DNA of 64,000 bases from Mixta mediterraneensis. Lineage in GTDB: Bacteria > Pseudomonadota > Gammaproteobacteria > Enterobacterales > Enterobacteriaceae. The notes under the pieces were generated by a model. It did not search any database, was not told the DNA's origin, and saw nothing but the letters and a program-made list of their open reading frames with translations. Of the stretch, positions 23,767-36,501 are shown one piece after another. Where the stretch lies: the NCBI RefSeq assembly GCF_014946725.1, contig NZ_JACFXY010000001.1, positions 124,001 to 188,000 on the forward strand. Direction: 5' to 3'. The first letter of the stretch is position 1; each line of letters begins with the position of its first letter. Position numbers and translations under genes: made by a program.

Positions 23767-24852
23767 TTAACCGTGGCGACGCTCGAAATCAGACATGAAA
23801 TCTGTTAGCGCTTTTACGCCCTCTAACGGCATTGCATTGTAGATAGAAGCACGCATACCGCCTACCACCCGATGCCCCTTCAGCGCATGTAAGCCAGCCT
23901 TAAATGATTCTTCCAGGAAGAGTTTGTCCAGAGAAGCATCCGCCAACTGGAATGGAACATTCATGCGTGAGCGGTTATTGACCGCAACGTCATTACGGTA
24001 AAAGCCACTTTTATCAATTACACCATAAAGTAAGTCAGCCTTAGCTTGATTGATTTTATCCATCTCGCTTACGCCGCCCTTCTCTTTTAACCATTTAAAT
24101 ACCAATCCAGAGAGATACCAGGCAAAGTTTGGCGGCGTGTTAAACATCGAATCGTTTTCTGCCAGGACTTTGTAATCAAGGACTGACGGCACGTAGGGAT
24201 GCGCCTTGCCTAATAAATCCTCACGCACAATCACCAGGGTTAAGCCTGCAGGTCCGACATTCTTTTGCGCACCGGCATAAATCACACCATAACGATTAAC
24301 ATCAATGGGACCTGAAAGAATAGTAGAAGAAAGATCTGCGACTACGACTTTATTCCCAAAGTCGGGTTGCTCATCAATGGCGATTCCATCAATCGTTTCA
24401 TTTGGGCAAAAATGCACATAAGCAGCATCGTCACTGAGATCCCATTCGCTCATTGGCAGAATGGCGCGCTTACCATCAAGCGTGGTTTTTACATCCAGCG
24501 TACGTGGGGAACAGTACTTTTCTGCTTCTTTAATTGCACTATGAGCCCAATAGCCGCCATCAATATAATCAGCGCCTGATGCGTTGCCTAACAGATTACC
24601 AGGAACTGCAGCGAACTGAGCGCGCGCGCCGCCATGGCAGAATAAAACTTTGTAGTTGGGCGGTATTTTCAGCAGATCACGCAAGTCCTGCCCGGCCTCT
24701 TCTGCTACCTGTATGAACTCTTTACTACGGTGGCTGATCTCCATTACAGAGGTACCCAGGCCGTGCCAGTTTGTCAGTTCTTGTTCTGCACGACGGAGCA
24801 CTTCTACCGGCAGCATCGCTGGGCCGGAGCTAAAATTATAAACTTGTGTCAT
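23767..24852 (-). CDS. serC: Phosphoserine aminotransferase
   Basis: PLP enzyme that makes 3-phosphoserine in serine synthesis and 4-phosphohydroxythreonine in vitamin B6 synthesis. It has 361 residues (362 in E. coli). It begins with the hallmark [19 protein letters not shown]; the PLP lysine lies in [17 protein letters not shown] (about residue 197), with the cofactor-site [13 protein letters not shown] earlier. It is the first gene of the serC-aroA operon and is divergent from ycaO. Confidence 0.99.
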   Translation of the reverse strand: MTQVYNFSSGPAMLPVEVLRRAEQELTNWHGLGTSVMEISHRSKEFIQVAEEAGQDLRDLLKIPPNYKVLFCHGGARAQFAAVPGNLLGNASGADYIDGGYWAHSAIKEAEKYCSPRTLDVKTTLDGKRAILPMSEWDLSDDAAYVHFCPNETIDGIAIDEQPDFGNKVVVADLSSTILSGPIDVNRYGVIYAGAQKNVGPAGLTLVIVREDLLGKAHPYVPSVLDYKVLAENDSMFNTPPNFAWYLSGLVFKWLKEKGGVSEMDKINQAKADLLYGVIDKSGFYRNDVAVNNRSRMNVPFQLADASLDKLFLEESFKAGLHALKGHRVVGGMRASIYNAMPLEGVKALTDFMSDFERRHG

Positions 24853-25164
24853 TTCCCCTCACCACTGTCATATCGAACGGTTATGAATAATCTATCGGTT
24901 TTATCACTGCCTACTGGCTGCTGCAATCATAAATCGGAGAGCGGTCACATTTTCTGAATTTGCCTCGTGGAAGGTTATGTTGCGTATGCACAATGCAGCG
25001 AAATATTGTGAGGCTGCTCGTGTGAAATGATTTTATGGGCTGGGTTAACAACTAAAAGTGCGAAAAATAGCCAGCAGAAATTTGTGACGCCTTAATAGCG
25101 AACAAGCAGTAAAGTCCGTATCATTGCGCGCTTTACGCACACCTATAACAGAGAGAGCGGCACT
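24853..25164. promoter_or_regulatory. Divergent serC/ycaO intergenic region
   Basis: 312 bp without a supported gene between two divergent genes, so it should contain both promoters. In E. coli the serC side is controlled by Lrp and CRP. AT-rich patches are present but I could not assign a convincing site by eye. GAGAG just ahead of the ycaO ATG is its ribosome-binding site. Confidence 0.5.
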
Positions 25165-26928
25165 ATGACGCAAACTTTTATCCCAGGCAAAGACGCCGCA
25201 CTGGAAGATTCAATCACACGCTTCCAGCTTAAACTGCAGGACCTTGGCTTTAATATTGAAGAAGCCTCCTGGCTGAATCCCGTTCCACATGTCTGGTCTG
25301 TGCATATTCGTGACCGTGATTGCCCACTTTGTTTTACCAACGGCAAAGGCGCCAGCAAGAAGGCGGCTTTGGCCTCTGCTTTAGGTGAATACTTTGAACG
25401 CCTCTCCACCAACTATTTTTTCGCTGATTTCTGGCTAGGAAATTCCATTGCTAATGGCGACTTTGTTCATTATCCCAATGAAAAATGGTTCCCCTTGCCT
25501 GCCAATAATGCGCTTCCTGAAGGCATTCTTGATAGTCGCCTTCACGCTTTTTACGATCCAGAGAATGCGTTAACAGCAGCGGAACTGGTTGATTTGCAGT
25601 CAGGTAACAGCGACCGCGGCATCTGTGCCTTACCTTTTACCCGCCAGTCAGACCTGGAAACGGTTTATATTCCGATGAACATTATCGGCAACCTTTATGT
25701 TTCTAATGGCATGTCTGCAGGTAATACCGCGAATGAAGCACGAGTCCAGGGTTTATCGGAAGTGTTTGAGCGCTATATCAAAAACCGTATTATTGCCGAA
25801 GCAATCAGCCTGCCTGAAATCCCGAAAAATGTTATGCAGCGTTATCCGGACGTCATTGAGGCTATTGCTCGTCTCGAAGACGAAGGTTTCCCTATTTTCG
25901 CCTACGATGCATCGCTGGGCGGCAAATATCCGGTTATCTGTGTCGTACTGTTCAATCGCGAAAATGGCACTTGTTTCGCCTCTTTCGGCGCTCATCCAGA
26001 TTTTGGTGTTGCGCTGGAGCGTACAGTCACAGAATTACTTCAGGGCCGCAGCCTGAAAGATTTGGATGTCTTTACGCCGCCGACATTTGATGATGAAGAA
26101 GTCGCTGAACATGCCAATCTGGAAACACACTTTATTGATTCCAGTGGCTTAATCTCATGGGATCTGTTTAAAGAAACGGCCGATTATCCTTTCGTTGACT
26201 GGACGTTTAGCGGCTCCACGGAACAAGAATTCAATACATTAATGGCTATTTTCCGCGCTGAAGATCAAGAAGTTTATATCGCGGATTATGAACATCTGGG
26301 CGTTTACGCTTGCCGTATTATTGTACCCGGCATGTCTGATATTTATCCGGCAGACGATTTGTTACTGGCAAACAACAGTATGGGAGCCGGTATTCGTGAA
26401 ACGTTACTGGCATTACCCGAAAGCAACTGGAATCCAGAAGAGTATCTGGATTTGATCGCCCAGCTGGATGAGGAAGGCTTTGATGATTTCACTCGCGTAC
26501 GTGAGTTATTAGGCCTGGCAACCGGGAAAGACAACGGTTGGTATACGCTGCGTATCGGAGAACTGAAAGCGATGCTAGCGTTAGCGGGTGGTGATTTAGA
26601 TCAGGCGCTGATTTGGACTGAGTGGACAATGGAGTTTAACAGCTCAATTTTCACCCCAGAACGCGCTAACTACTATCGTTGCCTACAAACTCTTTTGCTG
26701 CTGGCAATGGAAGATGAACGCGATCCGCTTCAATATCATCACGCTTTTGTCCGTATGTATGGCGCTAAAACAGTTGAAGCAGCCTCCGCAGCGATCTGCG
26801 GTGAAGCGCCATTTAACGGACTGCAACCTGTTGATAGCGATTTGAAAACTTTCGCTGCGCATCAGTCATTACTTGCAGCCTATGAAAAGCTGCAAAATGC
26901 CAAGCGCATCTACTGGAATAATAAATAA
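25165..26928 (+). CDS. ycaO: YcaO, ribosomal protein S12 methylthiotransfer accessory factor
   Basis: Founding member of the YcaO family (ATP-dependent cyclodehydratase fold). In E. coli it supports RimO in beta-methylthiolation of Asp88 of S12. It has 587 residues (586 in E. coli). The YcaO domain spans about residues 60-400 with ATP/Mg segments such as GKGASKKAALASALGEYFER and NEARVQGLSEVFERYIKNRI; a TPR-like C-terminal domain follows (from about 430). There is no adjacent peptide precursor or dehydrogenase, so it fits the housekeeping type, not a RiPP cluster. It lies upstream of focA, as in E. coli, and is closed by its own terminator. Confidence 0.96.
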   Translation: MTQTFIPGKDAALEDSITRFQLKLQDLGFNIEEASWLNPVPHVWSVHIRDRDCPLCFTNGKGASKKAALASALGEYFERLSTNYFFADFWLGNSIANGDFVHYPNEKWFPLPANNALPEGILDSRLHAFYDPENALTAAELVDLQSGNSDRGICALPFTRQSDLETVYIPMNIIGNLYVSNGMSAGNTANEARVQGLSEVFERYIKNRIIAEAISLPEIPKNVMQRYPDVIEAIARLEDEGFPIFAYDASLGGKYPVICVVLFNRENGTCFASFGAHPDFGVALERTVTELLQGRSLKDLDVFTPPTFDDEEVAEHANLETHFIDSSGLISWDLFKETADYPFVDWTFSGSTEQEFNTLMAIFRAEDQEVYIADYEHLGVYACRIIVPGMSDIYPADDLLLANNSMGAGIRETLLALPESNWNPEEYLDLIAQLDEEGFDDFTRVRELLGLATGKDNGWYTLRIGELKAMLALAGGDLDQALIWTEWTMEFNSSIFTPERANYYRCLQTLLLLAMEDERDPLQYHHAFVRMYGAKTVEAASAAICGEAPFNGLQPVDSDLKTFAAHQSLLAAYEKLQNAKRIYWNNK

Positions 26929-26974
26929 AACCCACCATTTTAAATGGGTGAAAATCAAAACAGAACAAGCATCA

Positions 26975-27005
26975 ATGGCACTAAAATTATTTAGTGCCAT
27001 TTTTT
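26975..27005 (+). terminator. Intrinsic terminator after ycaO
   Basis: A perfect 11-bp stem ATGGCACTAAA/TTTAGTGCCAT with loop ATTA, then a run of T. A smaller ACCCA/TGGGT hairpin lies just before it at 26931-26949. Confidence 0.9.
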
Positions 27006-27226
27006 AATAACGCTAAGAAATTGAACCATTAAAAACGCACCGGCAAATGCTCTAATACGTTTAACATATTATTTTTCTTTAAAACCCGACTTCAGGCTGG
27101 GAAAATCCAGTCAGCCACGATAAAAAATATTTTATTTTTTAAAATAAATTTAAACAATGAAATTCAACAAGTTAAAAACAAACAAGCTTATTTTTTAAGC
27201 TAGTTTTTATCACCAATCCGGCAAAC

Positions 27227-27240
27227 ATGATCCATATCAA
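27227..27240 (+). promoter_or_regulatory. FNR-type site upstream of focA
   Basis: ATGAT-CCAT-ATCAA matches the FNR consensus TTGAT-N4-ATCAA at 9 of 10 bases. It is centred about 65 bp ahead of the focA start, within a 370-bp AT-rich gap. The focA-pflB operon of E. coli is driven by FNR and ArcA from several promoters, so anaerobic induction is likely here. The rest of 27007-27226 is very AT-rich and may hold IHF/ArcA sites that I cannot assign. Confidence 0.7.
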
Positions 27241-27298
27241 ATCCCCTTCCCTGTACCTTTGTTAGTATTTTTACAGACAAATTTCGGAGATGATTAGC

Positions 27299-28159
27299 GT
27301 GAAAGCTGATAATCCTTTCAATCTGTTATTACCAGCTGCGATGGCGAAAGTGGCTGAAGATGCCGGCGTTTATAAAGCGACTAAACATCCCTTTACTACA
27401 TTCTTTTTGGCCATCACTGCTGGCGTTTTTATTTCAATTGCTTTTGTTTTTTATATCACTGCAACCACAGGCAGTGCTGCTATGCCTGCTGGAATAGCAA
27501 AATTAACAGGCGGTATCTGCTTTTCACTCGGTTTAATGCTTGTTGTCGTTTGCGGCGCGGACCTGTTTACCTCAACGGTATTAATTGTCGTCGCCAAAGC
27601 GAGTGGACGCATAAGCTGGGGGCAACTGGCGCGTAACTGGGCCAACGTTTATTTCGGTAACCTGGCTGGTGCCCTGTTTTTCGTTGCATTGATGTGGTTT
27701 TCTGGCGAACACATGACCGCAAATAGCGCATGGGGTTTAAATGTTCTGCAAACAGCCGACCATAAAATGCACCACACCTTTATTGAAGCTGTTTGCCTCG
27801 GCACGCTTGCTAATTTGATGGTCTGCCTGGCAGTCTGGATGAGTTACTCTGGCCGAACACTCACCGATAAATTAGTGGTAATGATTCTGCCAGTTGCAAT
27901 GTTTGTTGCCAGCGGCTTCGAACACAGCATTGCCAATATGTTCCTGATTCCTTTCGCTATTGTTATCCGCGATTTTGCCAGCCCAGCCTTTTGGCAGGCA
28001 GCCGGTGCAAGCGCATCAGAATTTCAGGCACTTTCCGTCAATAACTTTATTTTCGACAACCTGATTCCGGTCACCCTTGGCAACATTATCGGTGGTGGTC
28101 TGCTGGTTGGGTTGACTTACTGGGTTATCTACTTACGTAGCGATGACGCAGCGCATTAA
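27299..28159 (+). CDS. focA: Formate channel FocA
   Basis: Pentameric inner-membrane channel of the FNT family that moves formate in or out depending on pH. The start chosen is GTG at 27299 (KADNPFNLLLPAAMAKVAED after Met), nine bases after GGAG; an ATG at 27290 touches that GGAG and is too close. This gives 286 residues (285 in E. coli). Six transmembrane helices are visible, with the FNT hallmarks GGICFSLGLMLVVVCGADLF, the central-gate Thr region (LFTSTVLIV) and the conserved pore His in GFEHSIANM (about 209). It heads the focA-pflB operon. Confidence 0.97.
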   Translation: MKADNPFNLLLPAAMAKVAEDAGVYKATKHPFTTFFLAITAGVFISIAFVFYITATTGSAAMPAGIAKLTGGICFSLGLMLVVVCGADLFTSTVLIVVAKASGRISWGQLARNWANVYFGNLAGALFFVALMWFSGEHMTANSAWGLNVLQTADHKMHHTFIEAVCLGTLANLMVCLAVWMSYSGRTLTDKLVVMILPVAMFVASGFEHSIANMFLIPFAIVIRDFASPAFWQAAGASASEFQALSVNNFIFDNLIPVTLGNIIGGGLLVGLTYWVIYLRSDDAAH

Positions 28160-28230
28160 ACGTATCCGGACAGCGCAGACGCTTCTTTGCGCTTGAATGT
28201 AAAAGTCTTCTTCGATAAGGCAGGTATATG

Positions 28231-30513
28231 ATGACCGAACTTAATGCAAAACTGGCTTCGGCCTGGGAAGGGTTCGCTACTGGCGAATGGCAACACAGCG
28301 TCAATGTGCGCGATTTTATTCAAAAAAACTATACGCCTTATGAAGGTGACGAATCTTTCCTGGCTGGCGCAACAGACGCGACCACAAAATTATGGGAAAG
28401 CGTGCTGGAAGGTATCAAAATTGAAAATCGCACCCATGCGCCGGTAGATTTCGACACTGATCTTGCCTCGACCATTACTTCACATGAAGCTGGCTATATT
28501 AATAAGTCGCTGGAAAAAATAGTGGGTCTGCAGACCGAAGCTCCATTAAAACGCGCCATTATTCCCTTTGGCGGCATCAAAATGGTCGAAGGTTCGTGTA
28601 AAGTTTATGGTCGCGAACTCGATCCCACGCTAAAAAAAGTCTTCACTGAATACCGTAAGACCCACAACCAGGGCGTGTTTGACGTGTATACGCCAGATAT
28701 TATGCGTTGCCGCAAATCAGGCGTCCTGACCGGTTTGCCCGACGCATATGGTCGCGGGCGTATTATTGGTGATTACCGCCGCGTAGCGCTATATGGCATT
28801 GATTTTCTGATGGCAGATAAATTCTCGCAGTTTGCTTCTCTACAAAGTGACCTTGAGAACGGCGTTAACCTGGAAGCGACCATCCGTTTACGTGAAGAAA
28901 TTGCAGATCAGCATCGTGCTTTAGGCCAAATTAAAGAGATGGCGGCTAAATATGGGCACGACATTTCTGGCCCGGCGACCAATGCAATCGAAGCCGTTCA
29001 ATGGACTTATTACGGTTATCTGGCTGCTGTAAAATCGCAAAACGGCGCAGCGATGTCATTTGGACGCGTGTCCACCTTCCTTGACGTCTATATCGAACGC
29101 GACCTAAAAGCAGGCAAACTAAATGAAGAACAAGCGCAGGAGCTAATCGACCATTTAGTCATGAAGCTACGTATGGTGCGCTTCTTGCGTACGCCGGAAT
29201 ATGATGAGCTTTTCTCAGGCGACCCAATCTGGGCAACTGAATCTCTGGCTGGCATGGGTATGGATGGACGTACGCTGGTAAGTAAAAGTACCTTCCGTTT
29301 CCTGAACACGCTTTACACCATGGGTCCTTCGCCAGAACCGAACATGACTATTTTGTGGTCGGAGAAACTTCCGGTCAACTTCAAAAAATACGCGGCGAAA
29401 GTCTCCATCGATACGTCATCTCTGCAGTACGAAAATGATGATTTGATGCGACCTGATTTCGACAATGATGACTATGCAATAGCATGCTGCGTAAGCCCAA
29501 TGATTGTCGGCAAGCAAATGCAGTTCTTTGGCGCACGCGCCAATCTGGCAAAAACGCTGCTGTACGCCATCAATGGCGGTGTCGACGAAAAGCTGAAAAT
29601 GCAGGTTGGCCCGCAAGGCGATAAAATTACCGATGATGTGTTGAAGTTCGATACCGTAATGGAACGCCTCGACCAGTTTATGGATTGGTTAGCGAAACAA
29701 TATGTGACGGCGCTAAATATTATCCACTACATGCATGACAAATACAGCTATGAAGCCTCCTTAATGGCGCTTCATGACCGCGACGTTTATCGCACCATGG
29801 CTTGCGGCATCGCTGGTTTGTCAGTAGCAGCAGATTCATTATCTGCAATTAAATATGCCAGGGTAAAACCGATTCGCGATGAAGATGGCCTGGCGGTTGA
29901 CTTTGATATCGAGGGTGAATATCCGCAGTTTGGTAATAATGACTCGCGCGTTGATGATTTGGCCTGCGATTTAGTCGAGCGCTTCATGAAGAAAATTCAG
30001 AAATTAGCGACTTATCGTGATGCTGTACCAACCCAGTCAGTGCTGACCATCACTTCAAACGTGGTTTACGGCAAAAAAACTGGTAACACCCCAGATGGTC
30101 GTCGTACAGGCGCTCCTTTTGGACCGGGTGCTAACCCGATGCATGGTCGCGACCAGAAAGGTGCTGTTGCTTCCCTGACTTCAGTTGCAAAACTGCCGTT
30201 TGCTTACGCGAAAGACGGTATTTCTTATACTTTCTCAATTGTGCCGAATGCGTTAGGTAAAGACGATAATGTACGTAAGGCTAACCTGGCAGGCTTGATG
30301 GATGGTTATTTCCACCACGAAGCGAATAGTGAAGGCGGTCAGCATCTGAATGTGAATGTCATGAACCGTGAAATGCTGTTAGATGCCATGGAACATCCGG
30401 AAAAATACCCACAGTTGACCATCCGGGTTTCAGGTTATGCCGTTCGTTTTAACTCACTGACAAAAGAACAGCAGCAGGATGTAATTACACGGACTTTCAC
30501 ACAATCGCTTTAA
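28231..30513 (+). CDS. pflB: Formate acetyltransferase (pyruvate formate-lyase)
   Basis: Anaerobic glycyl-radical enzyme converting pyruvate and CoA to acetyl-CoA and formate. It is 760 residues from the second of two ATGs, as in E. coli. The active-site Cys pair is in [13 protein letters not shown] (about 418-419) and the radical Gly is in [14 protein letters not shown] near the C-terminus (about 734). The PFL domain covers most of the protein. It lies 71 bp after focA on the same transcript and ahead of pflA, which encodes its activase; a strong terminator separates pflB from pflA. Confidence 0.99.
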   Translation: MTELNAKLASAWEGFATGEWQHSVNVRDFIQKNYTPYEGDESFLAGATDATTKLWESVLEGIKIENRTHAPVDFDTDLASTITSHEAGYINKSLEKIVGLQTEAPLKRAIIPFGGIKMVEGSCKVYGRELDPTLKKVFTEYRKTHNQGVFDVYTPDIMRCRKSGVLTGLPDAYGRGRIIGDYRRVALYGIDFLMADKFSQFASLQSDLENGVNLEATIRLREEIADQHRALGQIKEMAAKYGHDISGPATNAIEAVQWTYYGYLAAVKSQNGAAMSFGRVSTFLDVYIERDLKAGKLNEEQAQELIDHLVMKLRMVRFLRTPEYDELFSGDPIWATESLAGMGMDGRTLVSKSTFRFLNTLYTMGPSPEPNMTILWSEKLPVNFKKYAAKVSIDTSSLQYENDDLMRPDFDNDDYAIACCVSPMIVGKQMQFFGARANLAKTLLYAINGGVDEKLKMQVGPQGDKITDDVLKFDTVMERLDQFMDWLAKQYVTALNIIHYMHDKYSYEASLMALHDRDVYRTMACGIAGLSVAADSLSAIKYARVKPIRDEDGLAVDFDIEGEYPQFGNNDSRVDDLACDLVERFMKKIQKLATYRDAVPTQSVLTITSNVVYGKKTGNTPDGRRTGAPFGPGANPMHGRDQKGAVASLTSVAKLPFAYAKDGISYTFSIVPNALGKDDNVRKANLAGLMDGYFHHEANSEGGQHLNVNVMNREMLLDAMEHPEKYPQLTIRVSGYAVRFNSLTKEQQQDVITRTFTQSL

Positions 30514-30534
30514 AGGCCAGGCGTTACGATAATA

Positions 30535-30559
30535 AAAAGGCTCCTTAAAGGAGCCTTTT
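30535..30559 (+). terminator. Intrinsic terminator after pflB
   Basis: AAAAGGCTCC/GGAGCCTTTT perfect 10-bp stem with a 5-nt loop. It implies separate expression of pflA. Confidence 0.9.
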
Positions 30560-30681
30560 ATCTAAAAATCGGCTTTGGTTGTTTTCTGTGGCAGGCACCA
30601 ACCAAAATTGATTTTTATATTCTGAGCACAACACAGATTGTGCAGCCTGCTACGACAGGCTTATCTGGAGAATACATCGCA

Positions 30682-31422
30682 ATGTCAGTCATCGGTCGCA
30701 TCCACTCATTTGAATCCTGCGGTACTGTTGATGGTCCCGGCATCCGTTTCATCACTTTTTTCCAGGGCTGCCTGATGCGCTGCCTTTATTGCCATAATCG
30801 CGATACCTGGGACACGCATGGCGGCAAAGAAATTACGGTAGAAGCCTTGATGGCGGACGTTCTGTCGTATCGCCACTTTATGAATGCTTCCGGCGGCGGC
30901 GTAACCGCATCAGGTGGCGAAGCGATTTTACAGGCAGAATTTGTTCGCGACTGGTTTCGTGCCTGTCAGGCCGAGGGTATTCATACTTGCCTGGACACCA
31001 ATGGTTTTGTCCGTCGTTATGATCCCGTAGTTGATGAGCTACTCGACGTAACCGATCTGGTCATGCTCGACCTCAAGCAGATGAATGATGATATTCACCA
31101 GATTTTGGTTGGTGTTTCAAACCACCGTACCCTGGACTTTGCACGCTATCTGCAGAAGAAAGGCAAGCGGACATGGATACGCTTTGTCGTTGTTCCGGGT
31201 TATTCTGATGACGATGAATCAGCGCATCGCCTAGGCGAGTTTACCAGGGACATGGATAATGTTGAGAAAATCGAGCTGCTGCCCTACCACGAACTGGGTA
31301 AGCATAAATGGATTGCGATGGGTGAGGAGTACAAGCTTGATGGCGTGAAACCGCCATCTAAAGAAACCATGGAGCGGGTAAAGAGTGTTCTGGTCAGCTA
31401 CGGTCACAACGTTATGTACTAA
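30682..31422 (+). CDS. pflA: Pyruvate formate-lyase 1-activating enzyme
   Basis: Radical-SAM enzyme that places the glycyl radical on PflB. The start at 30682 ([20 protein letters not shown]) follows a GGAG and gives 246 residues, the E. coli length; an upstream in-frame ATG would add 14 unconserved residues. The [4Fe-4S] motif CLMRCLYC is at about residues 29-36. [11 protein letters not shown] is the GGE motif contacting SAM and [11 protein letters not shown] the later core. It follows pflB after a terminator. Confidence 0.98.
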   Translation: MSVIGRIHSFESCGTVDGPGIRFITFFQGCLMRCLYCHNRDTWDTHGGKEITVEALMADVLSYRHFMNASGGGVTASGGEAILQAEFVRDWFRACQAEGIHTCLDTNGFVRRYDPVVDELLDVTDLVMLDLKQMNDDIHQILVGVSNHRTLDFARYLQKKGKRTWIRFVVVPGYSDDDESAHRLGEFTRDMDNVEKIELLPYHELGKHKWIAMGEEYKLDGVKPPSKETMERVKSVLVSYGHNVMY

Positions 31423-31455
31423 TTAGCGTTATGTCTTAATTAACTGTATGTCTTA

Positions 31456-31479
31456 AAAGGAGAGCATTTGCTCTCCTTT
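31456..31479. terminator. Terminator between convergent pflA and ycaD
   Basis: AAAGGAGAGC/GCTCTCCTTT perfect 10-bp stem with loop ATTT. A and T runs on both sides let it work for either strand. Confidence 0.8.
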
Positions 31480-31499
31480 ACATGTCTGGCTATTTAACT

Positions 31500-32651
31500 T
31501 CAGGCATGCGCCACAGGTGTGGCCTGCTGATCGGCTTTGCGCAACAGCATCACTAAATAGACCAGCGAGACTACTGCGATCATCACAAATAATAAGCGGT
31601 CAGAATAATTTTGCATCAGCATCGAAGTCATACTCGGGCCCACAAGACTGCCAACCGTATAGCTCATCAGTAATGCCTGATTCATTCCCACCAGTTCATG
31701 ATGTGCAACGGTTTCGCATGCCCAGGACATGGCTACCGGATACAGCGTAAAGCCTGCCAGTCCTAATATGAAAAGCGCGGGTGCCATCGCAGCGCCGGAT
31801 AGCATCGCTAACGCGCCAAGAATCACCACAAATACCTGCACACGCAGGACCAGCATACGCCCAAAGCGATCGGCAAGACGCCCAACCGGCCATTGCCCTA
31901 CAATCCCCGCACTGACCAGCAAAGCCATCCAGTAGCCTACATTGGCGTCGCTCATACCCTGATGTGACAGATAAAGCGGCATCAGGCCATATAGCGAACC
32001 TAAAACAATGCCAGAAATGATGCAGCCATTAATACCAAGACGTGAACTGCGATGACGCAGCATGGGCCAGATTCGTCCCGGTGCTGCTTCAGTCGATTCA
32101 CTTTCAGAAGCCACACGCATATAAATCAGTGGTAAGACAGCGCATATCACCAGCGTTGTCACCCAGGGAATAACGCTTACGACTTCAGTAGTAACCTTGC
32201 TTACCAACAGCTGGCCAGCAACCGTACCGAGATAATAAACAATCATATACGCTGCCAGCAGCTGACCGCGATTACGAACGGTGCCGCTACACAGCAAAGC
32301 GCTTTCTACAACCACCCATATCAACGCACAACCCACGCCAGCGATAAAACGCAACGCTGTCCAGCCCCAAAAACCATTACATAACGCCAGGCAAACCGTT
32401 GCCGCCGCAAATAACAGCGACGCAAGATAATAGCTACGATTAAAACCCTGTTTTTTTATCAGCCAGCCAGCCAAAAAAGTGCCGATCAGATTGCCGGTGT
32501 AATAAGAGGAGCTGACCATGCCTATTTGCCAGGTCGCCAGTAAATCATGCGTTAACCACAGCGGGACAAGCGTGTTAAGTACTGCAATTGAAACCGTCAT
32601 TAACAGCAAGCCGCAAAGCAGCAACATCACAGGGCGTGACCAGGTAGACAT
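31500..32651 (-). CDS. ycaD: MFS transporter YcaD
   Basis: Twelve-helix major facilitator superfamily permease of unknown substrate. The start chosen is ATG at 32651 ([19 protein letters not shown]), matching E. coli YcaD (382 residues) and giving 383; the open frame further upstream is not conserved and lacks a membrane pattern. Family motifs include [19 protein letters not shown] after helix 2 and [20 protein letters not shown] between helices 8 and 9. It is convergent with pflA and downstream of serS, from which it is separated by a terminator. Confidence 0.93.
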   Translation of the reverse strand: MSTWSRPVMLLLCGLLLMTVSIAVLNTLVPLWLTHDLLATWQIGMVSSSYYTGNLIGTFLAGWLIKKQGFNRSYYLASLLFAAATVCLALCNGFWGWTALRFIAGVGCALIWVVVESALLCSGTVRNRGQLLAAYMIVYYLGTVAGQLLVSKVTTEVVSVIPWVTTLVICAVLPLIYMRVASESESTEAAPGRIWPMLRHRSSRLGINGCIISGIVLGSLYGLMPLYLSHQGMSDANVGYWMALLVSAGIVGQWPVGRLADRFGRMLVLRVQVFVVILGALAMLSGAAMAPALFILGLAGFTLYPVAMSWACETVAHHELVGMNQALLMSYTVGSLVGPSMTSMLMQNYSDRLLFVMIAVVSLVYLVMLLRKADQQATPVAHA

Positions 32652-32816
32652 AGTGGATAAAACCGAAAGGAAGAAAGGAAATTGCGCGCAGTTTGCCACT
32701 GCTTTTTTTAAAGTCAACGGGCTAAAAATCAACACAGCATTTTTTGCTGCACGACAATTTAATTTACTAATCTTCAGTAAGTTAGGCTGCAGCTGATCAC
32801 TGCATCCGTTTTTCCT

Positions 32817-32840
32817 ATCTCTATGAATAGAGAGATTTTT
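32817..32840 (+). terminator. Terminator-like hairpin on plus strand, no gene before it
   Basis: TCTCTA/TAGAGA stem with loop TGAA, then GATTTTT on the plus strand. It lies in the 314-bp ycaD-serS gap, where both flanking genes are on minus. It may belong to the ycaD leader or end a short plus-strand RNA; nothing else in the gap looks coding. Confidence 0.3.
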
Positions 32841-32923
32841 AAGCCATAAGCCCATCAAAATATCGATAACGTTTATTTGTGATAGGTTTGTGCTTCTAAC
32901 TGCCTGAATAATTTCATTCAGCC

Positions 32924-32948
32924 ATAAAAAAACCCGACCTGAGTCAGG
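32924..32948 (-). terminator. Intrinsic terminator after serS
   Basis: On the minus strand CCTGAC pairs with GTCGGG (one wobble) with a 4-nt loop, followed by seven T. It lies 18 bp past the serS stop. Confidence 0.85.
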
Positions 32949-32965
32949 CTTAATTAAAACGTCTG

Positions 32966-35699
<2,734 letters not shown>

Positions 35700-35709
35700 T
35701 ACAACCTCA

Positions 35710-36318
35710 TCAACGTTGATCGTCCACCGTTACGCCTTTAGGCGGTGTGAACGTAAATTTATCTGGACTGATTGCGCCATTTTTCTGGCTTTTCAGCTGA
35801 TAGCTGCTGCGCTGGCCATCTTGCTCAATCGCGCTGAACTGGTTGATAGTCCCGTCCGGCGTCACCGAAATGGTGAATTGCTTCAGATTGCCGTCACTGT
35901 TTTTCGGTGACAGCTCGAAGTTATCGCCCTTCTGTTTAATATTATATTGCAGCCAGTCGCTGGACTGATTACGCGCAATAAGCATAAACGGCGTATTGCT
36001 GGTCGCATTCTTCAGTAAACTCACTGTCGCTTGCTCGACAAAAGGATTGTAAAACCACAGCGACTTACCATCAGAAATGATGACGCTTTCATCCGGTGCC
36101 GTCATGTGCCAGTTAAACAGACTGGGGCGCTTCACCCACAATTCACCTTCACCATCCTGTACGTTTGCGCCAGTGCCGTCTGTTACTTCCTGGGTGAAGC
36201 TGGCGTGAAAGCTGCTGACTTTATTAAGACGTTGCTGCAAATCACTTGAAGCATCAGCCAACACGCTGGCAGAAGCGAAAGTGGCCAACAGGCCAAAAGC
36301 CATTACACGTAATTTCAT
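35710..36318 (-). CDS. lolA: Outer-membrane lipoprotein carrier protein LolA
   Basis: Periplasmic chaperone that takes lipoproteins from LolCDE to LolB. The start is ATG at 36318 ([21 protein letters not shown]), about nine bases after AAGGAA, giving 202 residues (203 in E. coli); a TTG three codons upstream is less likely. The signal peptide is probably cut after SVLA before [10 protein letters not shown]. The conserved body includes [25 protein letters not shown] and [13 protein letters not shown]. It lies downstream of ftsK, with a terminator between. Confidence 0.97.
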   Translation of the reverse strand: MKLRVMAFGLLATFASASVLADASSDLQQRLNKVSSFHASFTQEVTDGTGANVQDGEGELWVKRPSLFNWHMTAPDESVIISDGKSLWFYNPFVEQATVSLLKNATSNTPFMLIARNQSSDWLQYNIKQKGDNFELSPKNSDGNLKQFTISVTPDGTINQFSAIEQDGQRSSYQLKSQKNGAISPDKFTFTPPKGVTVDDQR

Positions 36319-36443
36319 TTGCTTCAATTCCTTATCTCTTCGTTTCCCATTAATAGCGTCTTTAAGACTGAACGCCGTCCTGCCATTTAAACAGGAGAAA
36401 AAACCGAAATCATAGTCAAATATGGGGATGATCGGCTGATAAA

Positions 36444-36471
36444 CAATGAGCCAGTATAAACTGGCTCATTG
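36444..36471 (-). terminator. Intrinsic terminator after ftsK
   Basis: CAATGAGCCAGT/ACTGGCTCATTG perfect 12-bp stem with a 4-nt loop, 30 bp past the ftsK stop and followed on the minus strand by a short TTTAT. Confidence 0.75.
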
Positions 36472-36501
36472 ATTTAAGTTTCAACGCTTGTCTTGATCAC
36501 G

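Noticed and set aside
25165..31422. ycaO near pflA as a possible RiPP or radical-SAM peptide cluster
   Set aside because: Both are housekeeping genes in their usual E. coli order; there is no precursor peptide, dehydrogenase or transporter linked to them.
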